64,000 nucleotides of DNA from Gryllotalpicola protaetiae (GCF_003627055.1 NZ_CP032624.1:3534001-3598000); one strand, 5' to 3'. Positions 17,906 through 27,931 are shown, counted from the stretch's first letter. Program-made: numbers and translations. Notes: generated from the sequence alone by a model not told the origin.

Positions 17906-18907
17906 CTATGCCTGCCGGCCTTTCGCTGCGACGATGCGCACGAGTCTCTCGAGCGCGAACACCGGGTCGCGGCCGCCGCCCTTCACCTCGGCGTCGGCCG
18001 CGGCGAGGGCCTGGACCGCGACGGCGAGACCCTTCTCGTCCCAGCCCTGCAGTTCTTCGCGGGCGCGCTTCACCTGCCACGGCGAGAGGCCGAATCGGCT
18101 CGCGAGCTGGCCGTCTGCGCCGCGGGACCCCTTGAGCTTCGCCATGGTGCGCACCTTGCTCGCGAAGGCCGCGACCATCGGAACCGGGTCGGCGCCGCTT
18201 GCGAGAGCGTGCCGCAGAGTGACCAGCGCCTCGCCATACCGCCCGGCGATCGCCGCGTCGGCGACGGCGAACGAGTTCACTTCGACGCGGCCGCCGTAGT
18301 AGCTGTCGACGATCTTCTCGTCGATCTCGGCTGCCGTGTCGCTGATCAGCTGCTGACAGGCGGACGCGAGCTCGGCGAGGTCGTCGGCGAACGCGGAGAC
18401 GACGGCGCGCAACGCGGGCGGAGTGATCTTCTTGCCGGCCCGCCGGAACTCGTCGCGGGCGAAGTCGAACTTGTCGGAGTCGCGCTTGAGCTCGGCGCAC
18501 ACGATCTCGACCCCATCGCCGCGGCCGGAGCGGAGCTCGTCGAGCAGCTTCTTCCCCCGCACTCCCCCGCCGTGGCGAAGCACGAGCACTGCGCCCTCGT
18601 CGGGAGCGGCGAGATAGTCGAGGGTCTCAAGGATGAACGCGTCAGAGGCCTTCTCGACGTTGCTGGCGCGAATCAGCCGTGGTTCGCCGAACAGCGACGG
18701 GCTCGCGAACGTGACCAGCTCACCCGGAGCGTAATCGGCGGCATCGATGTCGCTGACCTCGAGGCTCGGGTCTGCTTCTTTGAGCCGGTCGCGCAGCAGG
18801 CGGATCGCCCGGTCGGCCAGCACCGTCTCGGTGCCGGAGACGAGCACCACAGGCGCCGGGCGCACCTGCGCCCAGCTCAACTGCGGGATGGCGGTCTTCG
18901 CGGCCAC
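17906..18907 (-). CDS. holA: DNA polymerase III subunit delta
   Basis: Clamp-loader subunit that opens the sliding clamp. It has 333 residues from GTG 18907, which has AGGAGG at ideal spacing; a longer in-frame start exists but lacks support. The N-terminal AAA-like domain carries VVLVSGTETVLADRAI. Family-like segments follow: LVLRHGGGVRGKKLLDEL, ITPPALRAVVSAFADDLAEL and a C-terminal helical collar ending LERLVRIVAAKG. It lies downstream of comEC, separated by about 40 nt. Confidence 0.92.
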   Translation of the reverse strand: MAAKTAIPQLSWAQVRPAPVVLVSGTETVLADRAIRLLRDRLKEADPSLEVSDIDAADYAPGELVTFASPSLFGEPRLIRASNVEKASDAFILETLDYLAAPDEGAVLVLRHGGGVRGKKLLDELRSGRGDGVEIVCAELKRDSDKFDFARDEFRRAGKKITPPALRAVVSAFADDLAELASACQQLISDTAAEIDEKIVDSYYGGRVEVNSFAVADAAIAGRYGEALVTLRHALASGADPVPMVAAFASKVRTMAKLKGSRGADGQLASRFGLSPWQVKRAREELQGWDEKGLAVAVQALAAADAEVKGGGRDPVFALERLVRIVAAKGRQA

Positions 18908-18950
18908 TCGTCCTCCTTGCCTCTTCGAGCCTACCGGCCGGCGGGCGCCG

Positions 18951-21308
18951 TCATCGCCGCGCAGGCGTCCACAGCGCGGCATCCGCCGCCTTCTTGTGGG
19001 TCCACAGTGCGAGGGAACCGGCGTGAGCAGTCACCAGCACCATGCCCTCGAGGTCGGTGCGAGCGGGTTGGGTGCCGGCCGCTCGCAGCAGCCCGAGCAG
19101 CTTGGCGGTCGGGTGGCCGTATGAGTTGCCGAGACCGCAGGAGATCAGGCCGAGCCTCGCGCGGATCAGGCCGTAGAGTCGGGCGCTCTGGTCCGCCGAG
19201 CCATGATGGGCGACCTTCACGATGTCGATACGGGGCAGGGCGCCCTCGGCCAAGATCGCGTCCTGCGCCTTCTCATCGAGGTCGGCGAGGAAGAGCATGC
19301 GGATGCCATGGCCTTCGACCTCGAGCGTCACGCCGCCCTCGTTGCTCGTCGACATGTCCGGGTGGGCTCCGTCCGGCCAGAGCACCTGCCAGCGCAGGCC
19401 GCCGAGCGAGCCCTCATCGCCGCGCTGCCCGAAGCGGGTGGACACGCCGTGCCGATGCAGCTCGTCGACGCGGCGGTCGGCCGCGGCATCGCCCGGCGGC
19501 GGCGTGCCGATGACCGCGGTGCTGACCATGCCCGCCACGGCGCCGAGGCCGCCGACGTGATCGGCGTCGTAATGCGTGAGCACGAGCAGATCGAGACGGC
19601 GGATGCCGAGCTGGCGCATGCACGCCGTCAGCGCCTTCGGCTCGGGCCCGGTGTCGATGAGCCCATAGCTCGCGCCGTCGTGCAGAACGATGGCGTCCCC
19701 CTGACCGATGTCGCACAACCCGACCACCCAGTCGCGCGGCGTCGTGGCGCGTGCGGCGACGGCAGGCCCGGCCTGCAGAGCGAGCGCGACGACGATCAGC
19801 AGGGCGGATGCCCCGGCGACCGCGCCTCGCGCCCGGCGGCCGCGTGCCGTGCTCGGCCGAGCGATGACCACGACGACCGCGACCGTGAGCACGACGGCGA
19901 GGCCGAATCCCGCGATGCCGGCCGGCCAGGGAAGCGCTGCCGCGGGAAGCGTTGTGGAGGTGCGGGCGATGCCGGCGATCCAGGCTGCGGGCGCCCACGC
20001 CGCCCACAGGAGCGGTGCCGCGAAGGCGGTCGACAGCGGCACCAGCAGGCATCCGATCAACCCGATCACGGTCGCGACCGGCGCAGCCGGCTCGGCCAGC
20101 ACATTGGCGACCACGCCGTAGACCGGAACGGTGGGATTCAGCAGCACGAGCACCGGCTGACAGGCGAGCTGGGCGGCGATCGGGACGGAGAGGCCGAGAG
20201 CGAGCCAGCGCGGCAACCAGCGTTCGAGCCGGGCCGCGAGCGGCGGCGCGAGCACGAGCAACGCGGCAGTCGCGACGACAGACAGCGCGAAGCCGTAGTC
20301 GCGGGCGAGCCACGGATTCTGCATGAGCAGCACCAGCACGGCGAGAGCGAGCGCCGGGAGCGCGCGGCCCGGGCGCCCGAGCGCGGTGCCCAGCACGACG
20401 ATGGAGGCCATCACGGCCGCGCGCAGCACGCTCGCGCCGGGAGTCACGAGGACGACGAACCCTGCGAGCCCCACGAGCGCCGCCACGACGCGCCACCCGC
20501 GCGGCAGGCCGACCGCAGCCGCGAGCGCGAGCAGCCCGGCGATGATCACGGCGCAGTTCGAGCCGGACACCGCCGTGAGGTGGCTGAGCGACGCCGCCTT
20601 CATGCTCGCGTCCAGGTCGGCGCCGACGCGGGTCTCGTCGCCGATGACGAGCCCTGGCAGGAGTTCGCCGCCATCCCCAGGCAGCTGCGCGGTCGCCGTG
20701 CCGAAGCGGGTGCGCAAGCCGTCGGCCCACCCGAGCCAGGCGGGTGGCGGCGCCTCCTCCCGCCAGGAGTCCGCATACAGGGTGAGCGCCACGTCGTCTT
20801 CGGGTGCCGAGGTTTTCGCCGTTCCCGACATGTGCACCCGCTCGCCGATGCGCGGCTCGTGCGCGCCGCGCATCGAGTACACGAGAACCGGGATGCGCCC
20901 GCCGATGTGCGCGCGGCCCACGTCGACTTCGACCGCAGTGGCGTGAAAGCTCACCCGATCGCCGCCGCCGAAGGGTGCGCCCGCAGCGGCGCGAGTGCCC
21001 GAGTCGACTGTCGCGAGAACAGCGACGGAGTGCCCGCTCGCACGCTCGTCGAGCTCGGGCGGGTGACGCAGCGGCGCGGCGACCGCGGTCGCAGCGGCCG
21101 CCAGCCCGATCGCGGCGATGGTCAGCGCCGCACTGCCGGCGAGACGGCGGCGGCCGCGGAATCCGATCACGACAGCCGCGACGGCAAGGAGCCCTGAGAC
21201 CGCCGCGCACCACCACCCTGCCTCCGGCCGGGCGACGAGCACGCCCGCCGTCGCCCACGCGGCGGCCGCAGGCGGCACGAGCCGCAAGTCGAGTCCGCGG
21301 CGCCTCAC
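18951..21308 (-). CDS. comEC: ComEC/Rec2 DNA-uptake channel with metallo-beta-lactamase-fold domain
   Basis: 785 residues. The N-terminus is hydrophobic with an OB-like segment (about 60-190). The competence membrane domain follows with about ten helices (SHLTAVSGSNCAVIIAGLL motif, residue ~245). The C-terminal metallo-beta-lactamase domain begins near 530 (VGLCDIGQGDAIVLHDG, then LTHYDADHVGGLG). It would carry single-stranded DNA across the membrane during transformation; only ComEA and ComEC are present here, and no pilus genes lie in the window. GTG at 21308 overlaps the comEA stop. Confidence 0.94.
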   Translation of the reverse strand: MRRRGLDLRLVPPAAAAWATAGVLVARPEAGWWCAAVSGLLAVAAVVIGFRGRRRLAGSAALTIAAIGLAAAATAVAAPLRHPPELDERASGHSVAVLATVDSGTRAAAGAPFGGGDRVSFHATAVEVDVGRAHIGGRIPVLVYSMRGAHEPRIGERVHMSGTAKTSAPEDDVALTLYADSWREEAPPPAWLGWADGLRTRFGTATAQLPGDGGELLPGLVIGDETRVGADLDASMKAASLSHLTAVSGSNCAVIIAGLLALAAAVGLPRGWRVVAALVGLAGFVVLVTPGASVLRAAVMASIVVLGTALGRPGRALPALALAVLVLLMQNPWLARDYGFALSVVATAALLVLAPPLAARLERWLPRWLALGLSVPIAAQLACQPVLVLLNPTVPVYGVVANVLAEPAAPVATVIGLIGCLLVPLSTAFAAPLLWAAWAPAAWIAGIARTSTTLPAAALPWPAGIAGFGLAVVLTVAVVVVIARPSTARGRRARGAVAGASALLIVVALALQAGPAVAARATTPRDWVVGLCDIGQGDAIVLHDGASYGLIDTGPEPKALTACMRQLGIRRLDLLVLTHYDADHVGGLGAVAGMVSTAVIGTPPPGDAAADRRVDELHRHGVSTRFGQRGDEGSLGGLRWQVLWPDGAHPDMSTSNEGGVTLEVEGHGIRMLFLADLDEKAQDAILAEGALPRIDIVKVAHHGSADQSARLYGLIRARLGLISCGLGNSYGHPTAKLLGLLRAAGTQPARTDLEGMVLVTAHAGSLALWTHKKAADAALWTPARR

Positions 21309-21973
21309 CGCACCACGACCAGGTCCTTGAGATCGGCGAAGGTCTTGTCGCCGATACCCGTGACGTTCTTCAGATCGTCGACGGACGCGAACTTCCCGTT
21401 CTGCGTGCGCCAGTCGACGATGCGCTGCGCCATCGCCGGGCCGACGCGCGGCAGGGTCTCAAGCTGTTCCAACGTGGCCGTGTTGAGGTCGACCTTCGCG
21501 TCGGGTCCGGGTCCGCTGCCGGTGGCTGTGGAGTCCGCCGGCGCAGCCGGCGGCACCTCCCCCGGTTTCGGAATGTCCACCTGCTGGCCATCGACGAGCA
21601 TCTGTGCCAGGTTCACCCCGTTCTGATCCGCCTCAGCGGCGAACCCGCCGGCGGCGCCGACTGCGTCGATCACGCGGGCGCCGTCGGACAGCTCGTACAC
21701 CCCCGGCCGGTTCACCTGCCCGAGCACATGCACGACGACGGGTGCCGCAGCCATCGGTTTCGGCGACGCAGGCGTTATGCCCACATCCGGTGACGGCGCC
21801 GGCTCGGCGAGAGGCTGTGCTCCCCCGCCGCCGGAGACGAGGCCGGCGACCACCGCGACCGCGACGCCGAGAACGAGCAGCGCCACGGCCGCGCCGAGCC
21901 CGACGCGCCACCGCGGGCCGACGCGAGCCGAGGCGGCCAGTGCCTCTTCCGGCTCCTGTGCGGTTTCGCTCAC
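21305..21973 (-). CDS. comEA: ComEA-type DNA-binding competence protein
   Basis: 222 residues. It has a single N-terminal membrane anchor (about 27-48), a proline-rich linker, an SLBB-like segment (VVVHVLGQVNRPGVYEL) and a C-terminal pair of helix-hairpin-helix motifs (DLNTATLEQLETLPRVGPAM and LKNVTGIGDKTFADLKDLV). In transformable bacteria it binds double-stranded DNA outside the membrane and passes it to ComEC, encoded next with a GTGA overlap. Confidence 0.93.
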   Translation of the reverse strand: MSETAQEPEEALAASARVGPRWRVGLGAAVALLVLGVAVAVVAGLVSGGGGAQPLAEPAPSPDVGITPASPKPMAAAPVVVHVLGQVNRPGVYELSDGARVIDAVGAAGGFAAEADQNGVNLAQMLVDGQQVDIPKPGEVPPAAPADSTATGSGPGPDAKVDLNTATLEQLETLPRVGPAMAQRIVDWRTQNGKFASVDDLKNVTGIGDKTFADLKDLVVVR

Positions 21974-22007
21974 CCGGCGAGGCTAGGGGCCGCCGCGGGA
22001 GCAGCAG

Positions 22008-22042
22008 CGTGCCAGGCATCCGTATTGGGGATGCCTGGCACG
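22008..22042 (-). terminator. Hairpin after leuS, putative terminator
   Basis: Perfect 14-bp inverted repeat CGTGCCAGGCATCC / GGATGCCTGGCACG with a 7-nt loop, 27 nt past the leuS stop. There is no clear T-run on either side, so termination would be non-canonical or Rho-assisted. Confidence 0.6.
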
Positions 22043-22069
22043 AGCCGCAGCGTGTGCTGGGGAAGACCT

Positions 22070-24646
22070 CTACGGCTTGGTCGCGATGTTGACGAGCTTG
22101 GGTGCGCGCACGATCACGTTGACGATCTTCTGCTCGCCCACCGCACGGGCAACCGCGGCCGAGGCGCGCGCGAGCTGCTCGAGCTCGTCGGCGCCGATCT
22201 TCGCCGGCACATCGAACCTGTCGCGCACCTTGCCGTTGACCTGCACGATCGCGGTCACGGTGTCCTCGACGAGCAGCGTCTGGTCGGCCTTGCGCCACTG
22301 CACGTTCGCCACGGTCGGCTCGTATCCGAGCAGCTGCCACATGTCCTCGGCGGTGTACGGAGCGAACAGGTTCAGCGACATCGCCACGACCTCGGCCGCC
22401 TCGCGCACAGCGGGGTCGGCGGGGCCGGGGCCCGAGTCGATCGCCTTGCGGGTCGCGTTCACGAGCTCGATGAGGCGGGCGACCACCACGTTGAACTTGA
22501 ACGACTCGACGAGCCCGGGGGCGTCCGCGAGGAACCGGTGTGTCTGCTTCCGCAGAGCGAGGTCGCCGTCCTTCCAGATCGCGTCGGGCGACGACGTGAC
22601 GTCGCGCGCCACGCGCCAGGCGCGCGCCAGGAACTTCGACGAACCCGTCACCGAGACGTCGGCCCAGTCGATGTCGTCCTCGGGCGGCCCGGCGAACGCC
22701 ATCGTGACGCGCAGCGCGTCGGCGCCATACTCGCGCAGCTGCGAGGCGAACTCGACCAGGTTGCCCTTGCTCTTGCTCATCGCCGAGCCGTCCATGAGCA
22801 CCTGGCCCTGGTTCAGCAGCGACATGAAGGGCTCTGTGAAGTCGACGTAGCCTTGGTCGAACAGCACCTTGGTGATGAACCGCGCGTACAGCAGGTGCAG
22901 GATCGCGTGCTCGACGCCGCCGACGTACTGGTCGACGGGCGCCCACTTGCCGGCCTCTGCCGGGTCGAAGGCGCGGGCGTCGTCGTTCGCCGACAGGAAG
23001 CGCAGGAAGTACCACGACGAGTCGACGAAAGTGTCCATCGTGTCGCTGTCGCGCTTGGCGGGGCCACCGCACTTCGGGCAGTCGACGTTCACCCAGTCCT
23101 CGGCAGCACCCAGCGGGCTGGAGCCCTTCGGGCGCAGGTCGAGCCCCGCGGCGTCCGGCAGCACGACCGGCAGCTGGTCCTCGGGCACCGGCACCTCGCC
23201 GCACTCCGCGCAATGGATGATCGGGATCGGCGTGCCCCAGTAGCGCTGGCGCGAGATCAGCCAGTCGCGCAGGCGGTAGTTCTTGGCCGCCCCGCCGATG
23301 CCGGACTGCGCGAGCGCCTCGGTGACCTTGGTGATCGCCGTGTTCTTGCTCAGCCCGTCGAACGGGCCCGAGTTGATCAGGCGCCCGACACCGGCGAGCG
23401 CTTCGCCGGTCTGCGCGGGGTCCGGCAGCACGGGGGGCAGCTCGTCGGGCACATCGTCGCCCGTGATCACGGGGATCGCGCCGGTCACGGGGGCGTTCAC
23501 GTCGACAACGACCTTCACAGGCAGGCCGAAGGTGCGCGCGAAGTCGAGGTCGCGCTGATCGTGAGCGGGCACCGCCATGATCGCGCCGTGGCCGTATTCG
23601 GCGAGCACGTAGTCGGCAGACCAGATCGGGATGCGCTCGCCGGTCAGCGGATTCTTCGCGTAGCGCCCGAGGAACACCCCTGTCTTCTCGCGCTCGGTCG
23701 ACAGCCGCTCGATCTCGGTCGCGCCGCGCACCTTCTCGAGGTAGGCGTTGAACTCGGCCTGCACCTCGACGGATGCCTCGGCCGCGAGCTCCTGCGCGAG
23801 ATCGGAGTCGGGCGCGACGACCATGAACGTCACGCCGTACAGCGTGTCCGGGCGCGTCGTGTAGACCGGGATCGGCTCCGTGCGGCCCTCGATCGTGAAG
23901 CGCACGTCGGCGCCGACGGAGCGGCCGATCCAGTTCCGCTGCATCGTCAGAACGCGCGTCGGCCACGTGCCCTCGAGCTGGTTCAGGTCGTCGAGCAGGC
24001 GGTCGGCGTAGTCGGTGACCCGGAAGTACCACTGCGTCAGCTTCTTCTTCGTGACGAGGAAGCCGCACCGCTCGCAGTGCCCGTCGATGACCTGCTCGTT
24101 GGCGAGCACGGTCTGGTCGTTCGGGCACCAGTTGACGCTGCCGTCCTTGCGGTAGGCGATGCCCTTCTCATACAGCTTGAGGAACAGCCACTGGTTCCAC
24201 TTGTAGTACTCGGGGTCGCTCGTGTGCAGCTCGCGCGACCAGTCGAAACTGGGCGCATAGATCTTGAAGCTCGCCTTCTGCTGGGCGATGTTGTCGTACG
24301 TCCACCCGCGCGGGTCGATGCCGCGCTTGATCGCGGCGTTCTCGGCCGGCAGGCCGAAGCTGTCCCAGCCGATCGGGTGCAGCACGTTGAAGCCCTGCTG
24401 CCGCCAGTACCTGGCGACGATGTCGCCGAAGCCGAACGCCTCTGCATGGCCCATGTGCAGGTCGCCGGAGGGGTACGGGAACATGTCGAGCACGTACTTG
24501 CGCGGCCGCTTGTCGGCCGGGTCGTCGGTCGCGAAGGGCGTGATGGCCTCCCACACGGGAGCCCATTTGTCCTGGATGGCGGCGAAGTCGTAGCGCTCCT
24601 CGCGCGCCTCGTCGCTCTCCCGCGTCACCGTCTGCTCGTCTGCCAC
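22070..24646 (-). CDS. leuS: Leucine--tRNA ligase
   Basis: Class I aminoacyl-tRNA synthetase, 858 residues from GTG 24646. The HIGH-type motif is [11 protein letters not shown] (57-67). The editing (CP1) domain includes [17 protein letters not shown]. The KMSKS loop reads AMSKSKGN (622-629), with Ala at the first position. The C-terminal anticodon-binding and tail domains are complete. It stands alone between the comEA and osmoprotectant-ABC operons. No T-box or other leader is evident in the short upstream gap. Confidence 0.96.
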   Translation of the reverse strand: MADEQTVTRESDEAREERYDFAAIQDKWAPVWEAITPFATDDPADKRPRKYVLDMFPYPSGDLHMGHAEAFGFGDIVARYWRQQGFNVLHPIGWDSFGLPAENAAIKRGIDPRGWTYDNIAQQKASFKIYAPSFDWSRELHTSDPEYYKWNQWLFLKLYEKGIAYRKDGSVNWCPNDQTVLANEQVIDGHCERCGFLVTKKKLTQWYFRVTDYADRLLDDLNQLEGTWPTRVLTMQRNWIGRSVGADVRFTIEGRTEPIPVYTTRPDTLYGVTFMVVAPDSDLAQELAAEASVEVQAEFNAYLEKVRGATEIERLSTEREKTGVFLGRYAKNPLTGERIPIWSADYVLAEYGHGAIMAVPAHDQRDLDFARTFGLPVKVVVDVNAPVTGAIPVITGDDVPDELPPVLPDPAQTGEALAGVGRLINSGPFDGLSKNTAITKVTEALAQSGIGGAAKNYRLRDWLISRQRYWGTPIPIIHCAECGEVPVPEDQLPVVLPDAAGLDLRPKGSSPLGAAEDWVNVDCPKCGGPAKRDSDTMDTFVDSSWYFLRFLSANDDARAFDPAEAGKWAPVDQYVGGVEHAILHLLYARFITKVLFDQGYVDFTEPFMSLLNQGQVLMDGSAMSKSKGNLVEFASQLREYGADALRVTMAFAGPPEDDIDWADVSVTGSSKFLARAWRVARDVTSSPDAIWKDGDLALRKQTHRFLADAPGLVESFKFNVVVARLIELVNATRKAIDSGPGPADPAVREAAEVVAMSLNLFAPYTAEDMWQLLGYEPTVANVQWRKADQTLLVEDTVTAIVQVNGKVRDRFDVPAKIGADELEQLARASAAVARAVGEQKIVNVIVRAPKLVNIATKP

Positions 24647-24714
24647 GTGTGTCCCGTCTTCCGTGCTGCGTGGTGCGGCGCTGAGCGCCAACACTCAAGG
24701 TTACCGGAGCATGA

Positions 24715-24746
24715 CGAACGCCCCCTGCGAGGGCAGGGGGCGTTCG
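24715..24746 (-). terminator. Hairpin downstream of the osmoprotectant ABC operon
   Basis: Perfect 13-bp inverted repeat (CGAACGCCCCCTG / CAGGGGGCGTTCG) around a 6-nt loop, beginning 18 nt past the last gene of the operon. It lacks a T-tract. Confidence 0.65.
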
Positions 24747-24764
24747 CGAGCGGCGGATGCCTGC

Positions 24765-25715
24765 CTAGAAGCCGTTCGCCTTGACCCAGTCCTTCGCGAT
24801 CTGCTGAGCGGACTGCTTGTCGACCGAGCTCTTGGTGTTGAGGTCGATCAGCACGTCGGTCGTGATCTTCGCCGAGAGCTTGTTCAGCGTGTCGGTGACC
24901 TTGCTGCTCGCGCTGGCGGTCGCGATCAGCGGGACGACGTTCTGAGCGCCGATGAGGTGCTCAGGGTCGGCGAGGGTGACCAGGTCGTTCTGCTTGATCG
25001 AGGGCGTCGTCGAGTAGATGTCCGCGAGCTGCACATCGCCGTCGAGCAGCGCCTTCAGCGTGTTCGGGCCGCCGCTGTCGCTGATCGGCGTGAGCGTGGC
25101 GTCGACGCCGTAGGTCGACTTGAGGCCGGGGATGCCGTAGGGCCGCGTCGCGAACTCGGGGTTCGCTCCGACCTTCAGTGGCGTCGTCACGTTCTTGAGA
25201 TCGGCGAGGCTCTTGACGTTGTTGTCGTCGCTGAACTTCTTGGTGACGTTGTACGAGTCGGCGTCCTGGCCGGGCGACTGCTCGAGCACCTCTGCCTTGT
25301 CGGCGTCGAGCTTCCCCGAGCCGCCGCTCTTCGTGGCTGCCTGCAGCGCCGCGTAGACGTCGTCGCTCGAGGTCGCCGTGGCCGACGCGTCGAGGAACTG
25401 CAGCAGGTTGCCCGTGTACTCGGGAACCAGCTGGATCTCGCCGCTCTTGAGCGCCGCGATGTAGCGGTCGCGCTGGCCGATGTTCGGCTTCACGGCGGTC
25501 TTCACGCCGGCGTTGTCGAGAGCGTCTGCGTAGATGTAAGCGAGGATCTCGTTCTCGGGGAATGCGGCCGAGCCGATGGTGATGGTCTTGGACGAGCCCG
25601 TGCTGCCTGAGTCGTCGGAAGAGAGCGGGTTGCCGTTGGAGCAGCCCGTGAGCACGAGGGCTGCCAGGCCGAGAGCGCCTGCTGCGGCGATCAGGCCTTT
25701 TCTGGTGCGAGCCAT
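24765..25715 (-). CDS. Osmoprotectant/glycine betaine-type ABC substrate-binding lipoprotein
   Basis: 316 residues with a lipoprotein signal (LVLTGC, lipidated C25). The OpuAC-like domain follows: TITIGSAAFPENEILAYIYA, VPEYTGNLLQFL, ADIYSTTPSIKQNDLVTLAD, and a typical end DWVKANGF. It is the binding component of a quaternary-amine importer of the OpuC/OsmF/ProX type. The start at 25715 overlaps the upstream permease by 25 nt. The ligand (betaine, carnitine, choline or similar) cannot be told from sequence alone. Confidence 0.9.
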   Translation of the reverse strand: MARTRKGLIAAAGALGLAALVLTGCSNGNPLSSDDSGSTGSSKTITIGSAAFPENEILAYIYADALDNAGVKTAVKPNIGQRDRYIAALKSGEIQLVPEYTGNLLQFLDASATATSSDDVYAALQAATKSGGSGKLDADKAEVLEQSPGQDADSYNVTKKFSDDNNVKSLADLKNVTTPLKVGANPEFATRPYGIPGLKSTYGVDATLTPISDSGGPNTLKALLDGDVQLADIYSTTPSIKQNDLVTLADPEHLIGAQNVVPLIATASASSKVTDTLNKLSAKITTDVLIDLNTKSSVDKQSAQQIAKDWVKANGF

Positions 25716-26431
25716 GACGGATCCTTTCGGGGTGGTGATTGCGTCTTGGTGCGGATGTCGGCGGTACGCCCTGCCGTCACCCCACGTGGGGTGACGAGCC
25801 GCTGCACGATGGCGAAGAGCCCGTCGGCCAGCAGCGCAAGCACGATCACAAGAATCGAACCAGCCAGAAGCTGGGCGTAATCCTGATTGGGTAACGCATC
25901 GTAAAGAAAGCGGCCGAGACCGCCGAGGGGAAGGAAGGCGGCGACGGTCCAGGTGGCGATCACCTGAAGGCATGCTGAGCGGATTCCGCCGACGATCAGG
26001 GGCAGGGCCAGGGGGACTTCGACCTGCCAGAGCACGCCGGAGCCCGTGAAGCCGACGGAGCGCGCCGCATCGACGACCTCGCGGTCGACCGACTCGAGCC
26101 CGGAGTACGCGCCCGCGATGATCGGCGGCAACGCGAGGATCACGAGCGCGATGAGCGGCGGCAGGATGCCGATGCCGAGCCCCAGCGCGAGCAAGATGAC
26201 GAGGCCGAGCGTCGGAAGAGCGCGCAGCGCGCCCGTGAACGGCACCACGATCTCGCGCCCGCGGCCCGTGTGTCCGATGTAGAGGCCGACGGGCAGCGCG
26301 ATCACGATGGCGATGACGAGCGTGAGACCCGTGTAGCCGAGGTGCTCGAGAAGGCGTTGCGGGATGCCGGACGGGCCGGCCCAATGCACAGGGTCGACGA
26401 GCCATGCGAACGCGTCGGAGTAGGAGTTCAT
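25691..26431 (-). CDS. Osmoprotectant ABC transporter permease (second)
   Basis: 246 residues, about six transmembrane helices with a binding-protein-dependent permease core (LPPIIAGAYSGLESVDREVV, ARSVGFTGSGVLWQVEVPLA containing the EAA-type loop). It is the second of two permeases, as in OpuCB/OpuCD-type systems. ATG overlaps the preceding permease stop. Confidence 0.9.
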   Translation of the reverse strand: MNSYSDAFAWLVDPVHWAGPSGIPQRLLEHLGYTGLTLVIAIVIALPVGLYIGHTGRGREIVVPFTGALRALPTLGLVILLALGLGIGILPPLIALVILALPPIIAGAYSGLESVDREVVDAARSVGFTGSGVLWQVEVPLALPLIVGGIRSACLQVIATWTVAAFLPLGGLGRFLYDALPNQDYAQLLAGSILVIVLALLADGLFAIVQRLVTPRGVTAGRTADIRTKTQSPPRKDPSWLAPEKA

Positions 26432-27117
26432 CGCAGCACCGCCGTCTCACTCTGCACCACGGCCAGATTCCGCGTCGCGCCGCCCTGCCGCCGGGTCCAG
26501 GGCATGAGCCAGCGGCCGAGCAGCACGAGCAGCACATCGAACGCCAGCGCGATCAGCACCGTGCCGATGATGCCGACCCACACCTCGGTCGGGAACGCCC
26601 GCTGATACCCGTCGAGGAAGAAGAACCCGAGGCTGTTGATGCCGATCACGGAACCGACCGTGACGAGCGAGACGGTGCTCACCGAGACGACCCGCAGGCC
26701 CGCGAGCAGCACGGGCCCCGCCAGCGGCAGCTCGACGCCGAAGAAGCGCCGCCACAGGCCGAAGCCGATCGCGGAGGCGGAGAGCTTCACATCGTCTGAG
26801 ACTGCGGCGAGGGCGTCGGCCGTCGTGCGCACCATGAGCGCCACCGCGTAGAGCGTGAGAGCGATCTCGACGTTGATCGGGTCGAGGATGCGGGTGCCGA
26901 TGAGCGACGGCAGCAGCGTGAACAGCGGCAGAGACGGGATCGCGTAGAGGATGCCGGCGATCGTCAGCACCACGCCGCGGCTGAGCCGGTACCGGTTGGC
27001 GACCCAGCCGATCGGGACCGAGATCAGGAAGCCGAGCACGATCGGCGGGATCGAGAGCCAGATGTGGGCCAGGCCGTATTCCGACACCTGGCTCCAGTTG
27101 GTGACGACCCAGTTCAC
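26428..27117 (-). CDS. Osmoprotectant ABC transporter permease (first)
   Basis: 229 residues, about six helices; starts in the periplasmic-facing segment MNWVVTNWSQVSEYGLAHIW. The permease core includes GILYAIPSLPLFTLLPSLIG and the EAA-like loop LSASAIGFGLWRRFFGVELP. Overlaps both neighbours by 4 nt, indicating a tightly coupled operon. Confidence 0.9.
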   Translation of the reverse strand: MNWVVTNWSQVSEYGLAHIWLSIPPIVLGFLISVPIGWVANRYRLSRGVVLTIAGILYAIPSLPLFTLLPSLIGTRILDPINVEIALTLYAVALMVRTTADALAAVSDDVKLSASAIGFGLWRRFFGVELPLAGPVLLAGLRVVSVSTVSLVTVGSVIGINSLGFFFLDGYQRAFPTEVWVGIIGTVLIALAFDVLLVLLGRWLMPWTRRQGGATRNLAVVQSETAVLR

Positions 27118-27857
27118 CTCAGGATGCTCCTGGGACGGCCCGCCTCGATGAACTCCGCCACGAAGTCGTCGGCCGGGCTCTCGAGCAGTTCCGACGGCGT
27201 GCCGAGCTGGGCGATGGTGCCGCCCGGCTTGAACAGCACGACCTGGTCGCCGAGCAGGAACGCCTCATCGATGTCGTGCGTGACGAACACGACGGTCTTG
27301 TCGAGCTCGTGCTGCAGTCGCTTCAGCTCGGTCTGCAGCTCGACGCGCACGAGGGGGTCGACGGCGCCGAACGGCTCGTCCATCAGAAGGATGTTGGGGT
27401 CGACGGCCAGCCCGCGCGCAACGCCGACGCGCTGCTGCTGGCCGCCGGAGAGCTGTGCCGGGTAGCGGTCCGCGAGTTTGGCGTCGAGCCCGACGACCGT
27501 CATCAGCTCGCGAGCGCGCGCCCTGGCATCCGCCCTCTTCTCGCCGCGCAGCACCGGAACGGTCGCGATGTTGTCGACCACCGTGCGGTGCGGCAGCAGG
27601 CCCGAGTTCTGCATGACGTAGCCGATCGAGCGGCGCAGGGCGACCGGCTCGCGCGTCGCGATGTCGTCGCCGTCGATGAGGATCGTGCCGCTCGTCGGGT
27701 CGACCATGCGGTTGATCATGCGCAGAACCGTTGTCTTGCCGCTGCCCGAAGAGCCGACGAACACGGTGATCTGCCGCGGCGGGATCACCAGGTCGAGCTC
27801 GGACACAGCCAGAGTGCCATCAGCGAAGCGCTTCGTGACGGCGCGGAATTCGATCAC
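27114..27857 (-). CDS. Osmoprotectant ABC transporter ATP-binding protein
   Basis: 247 residues. Walker A is GSSGSGKT (35-42), the Q-loop lies in YVMQNSGLLPHRTV, the signature is LSGGQQQR, Walker B is ILLMDEPFGAVD, and the switch histidine lies in VFVTHDIDEAF. It lacks the CBS domains found at the C-terminus of many OpuCA/OpuAA proteins, which are used for ionic-strength sensing. It is the first gene of the four-gene operon and lies just after a TetR gene and a palindromic operator candidate. Confidence 0.92.
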   Translation of the reverse strand: MIEFRAVTKRFADGTLAVSELDLVIPPRQITVFVGSSGSGKTTVLRMINRMVDPTSGTILIDGDDIATREPVALRRSIGYVMQNSGLLPHRTVVDNIATVPVLRGEKRADARARARELMTVVGLDAKLADRYPAQLSGGQQQRVGVARGLAVDPNILLMDEPFGAVDPLVRVELQTELKRLQHELDKTVVFVTHDIDEAFLLGDQVVLFKPGGTIAQLGTPSELLESPADDFVAEFIEAGRPRSILR

Positions 27858-27895
27858 GGGTCAATCGGACCACGGACCACCGACACTGGCAATGC

Positions 27896-27914
27896 TGTAC
27901 GCAATACGCGTACA
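27896..27914. promoter_or_regulatory. Palindromic operator candidate for the TetR regulator
   Basis: TGTACGC, AATAC, GCGTACA: a perfect 7-bp inverted repeat with a 5-nt spacer. It lies between the tetR stop (27932) and the ABC ATPase start (27857). This size and symmetry are typical of TetR operators, and its position would let it repress the ABC operon. Confidence 0.6.
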
Positions 27915-27931
27915 TGCCGCATGCCCGGCGA

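Noticed and set aside
22025-24784. Very long plus-strand open frame (about 900 codons) opposite leuS
   Set aside because: It is antisense to leuS, is dominated by Arg/Val/Asp/His codons typical of reversed high-GC genes, and shows no motif; leuS is complete on the other strand.
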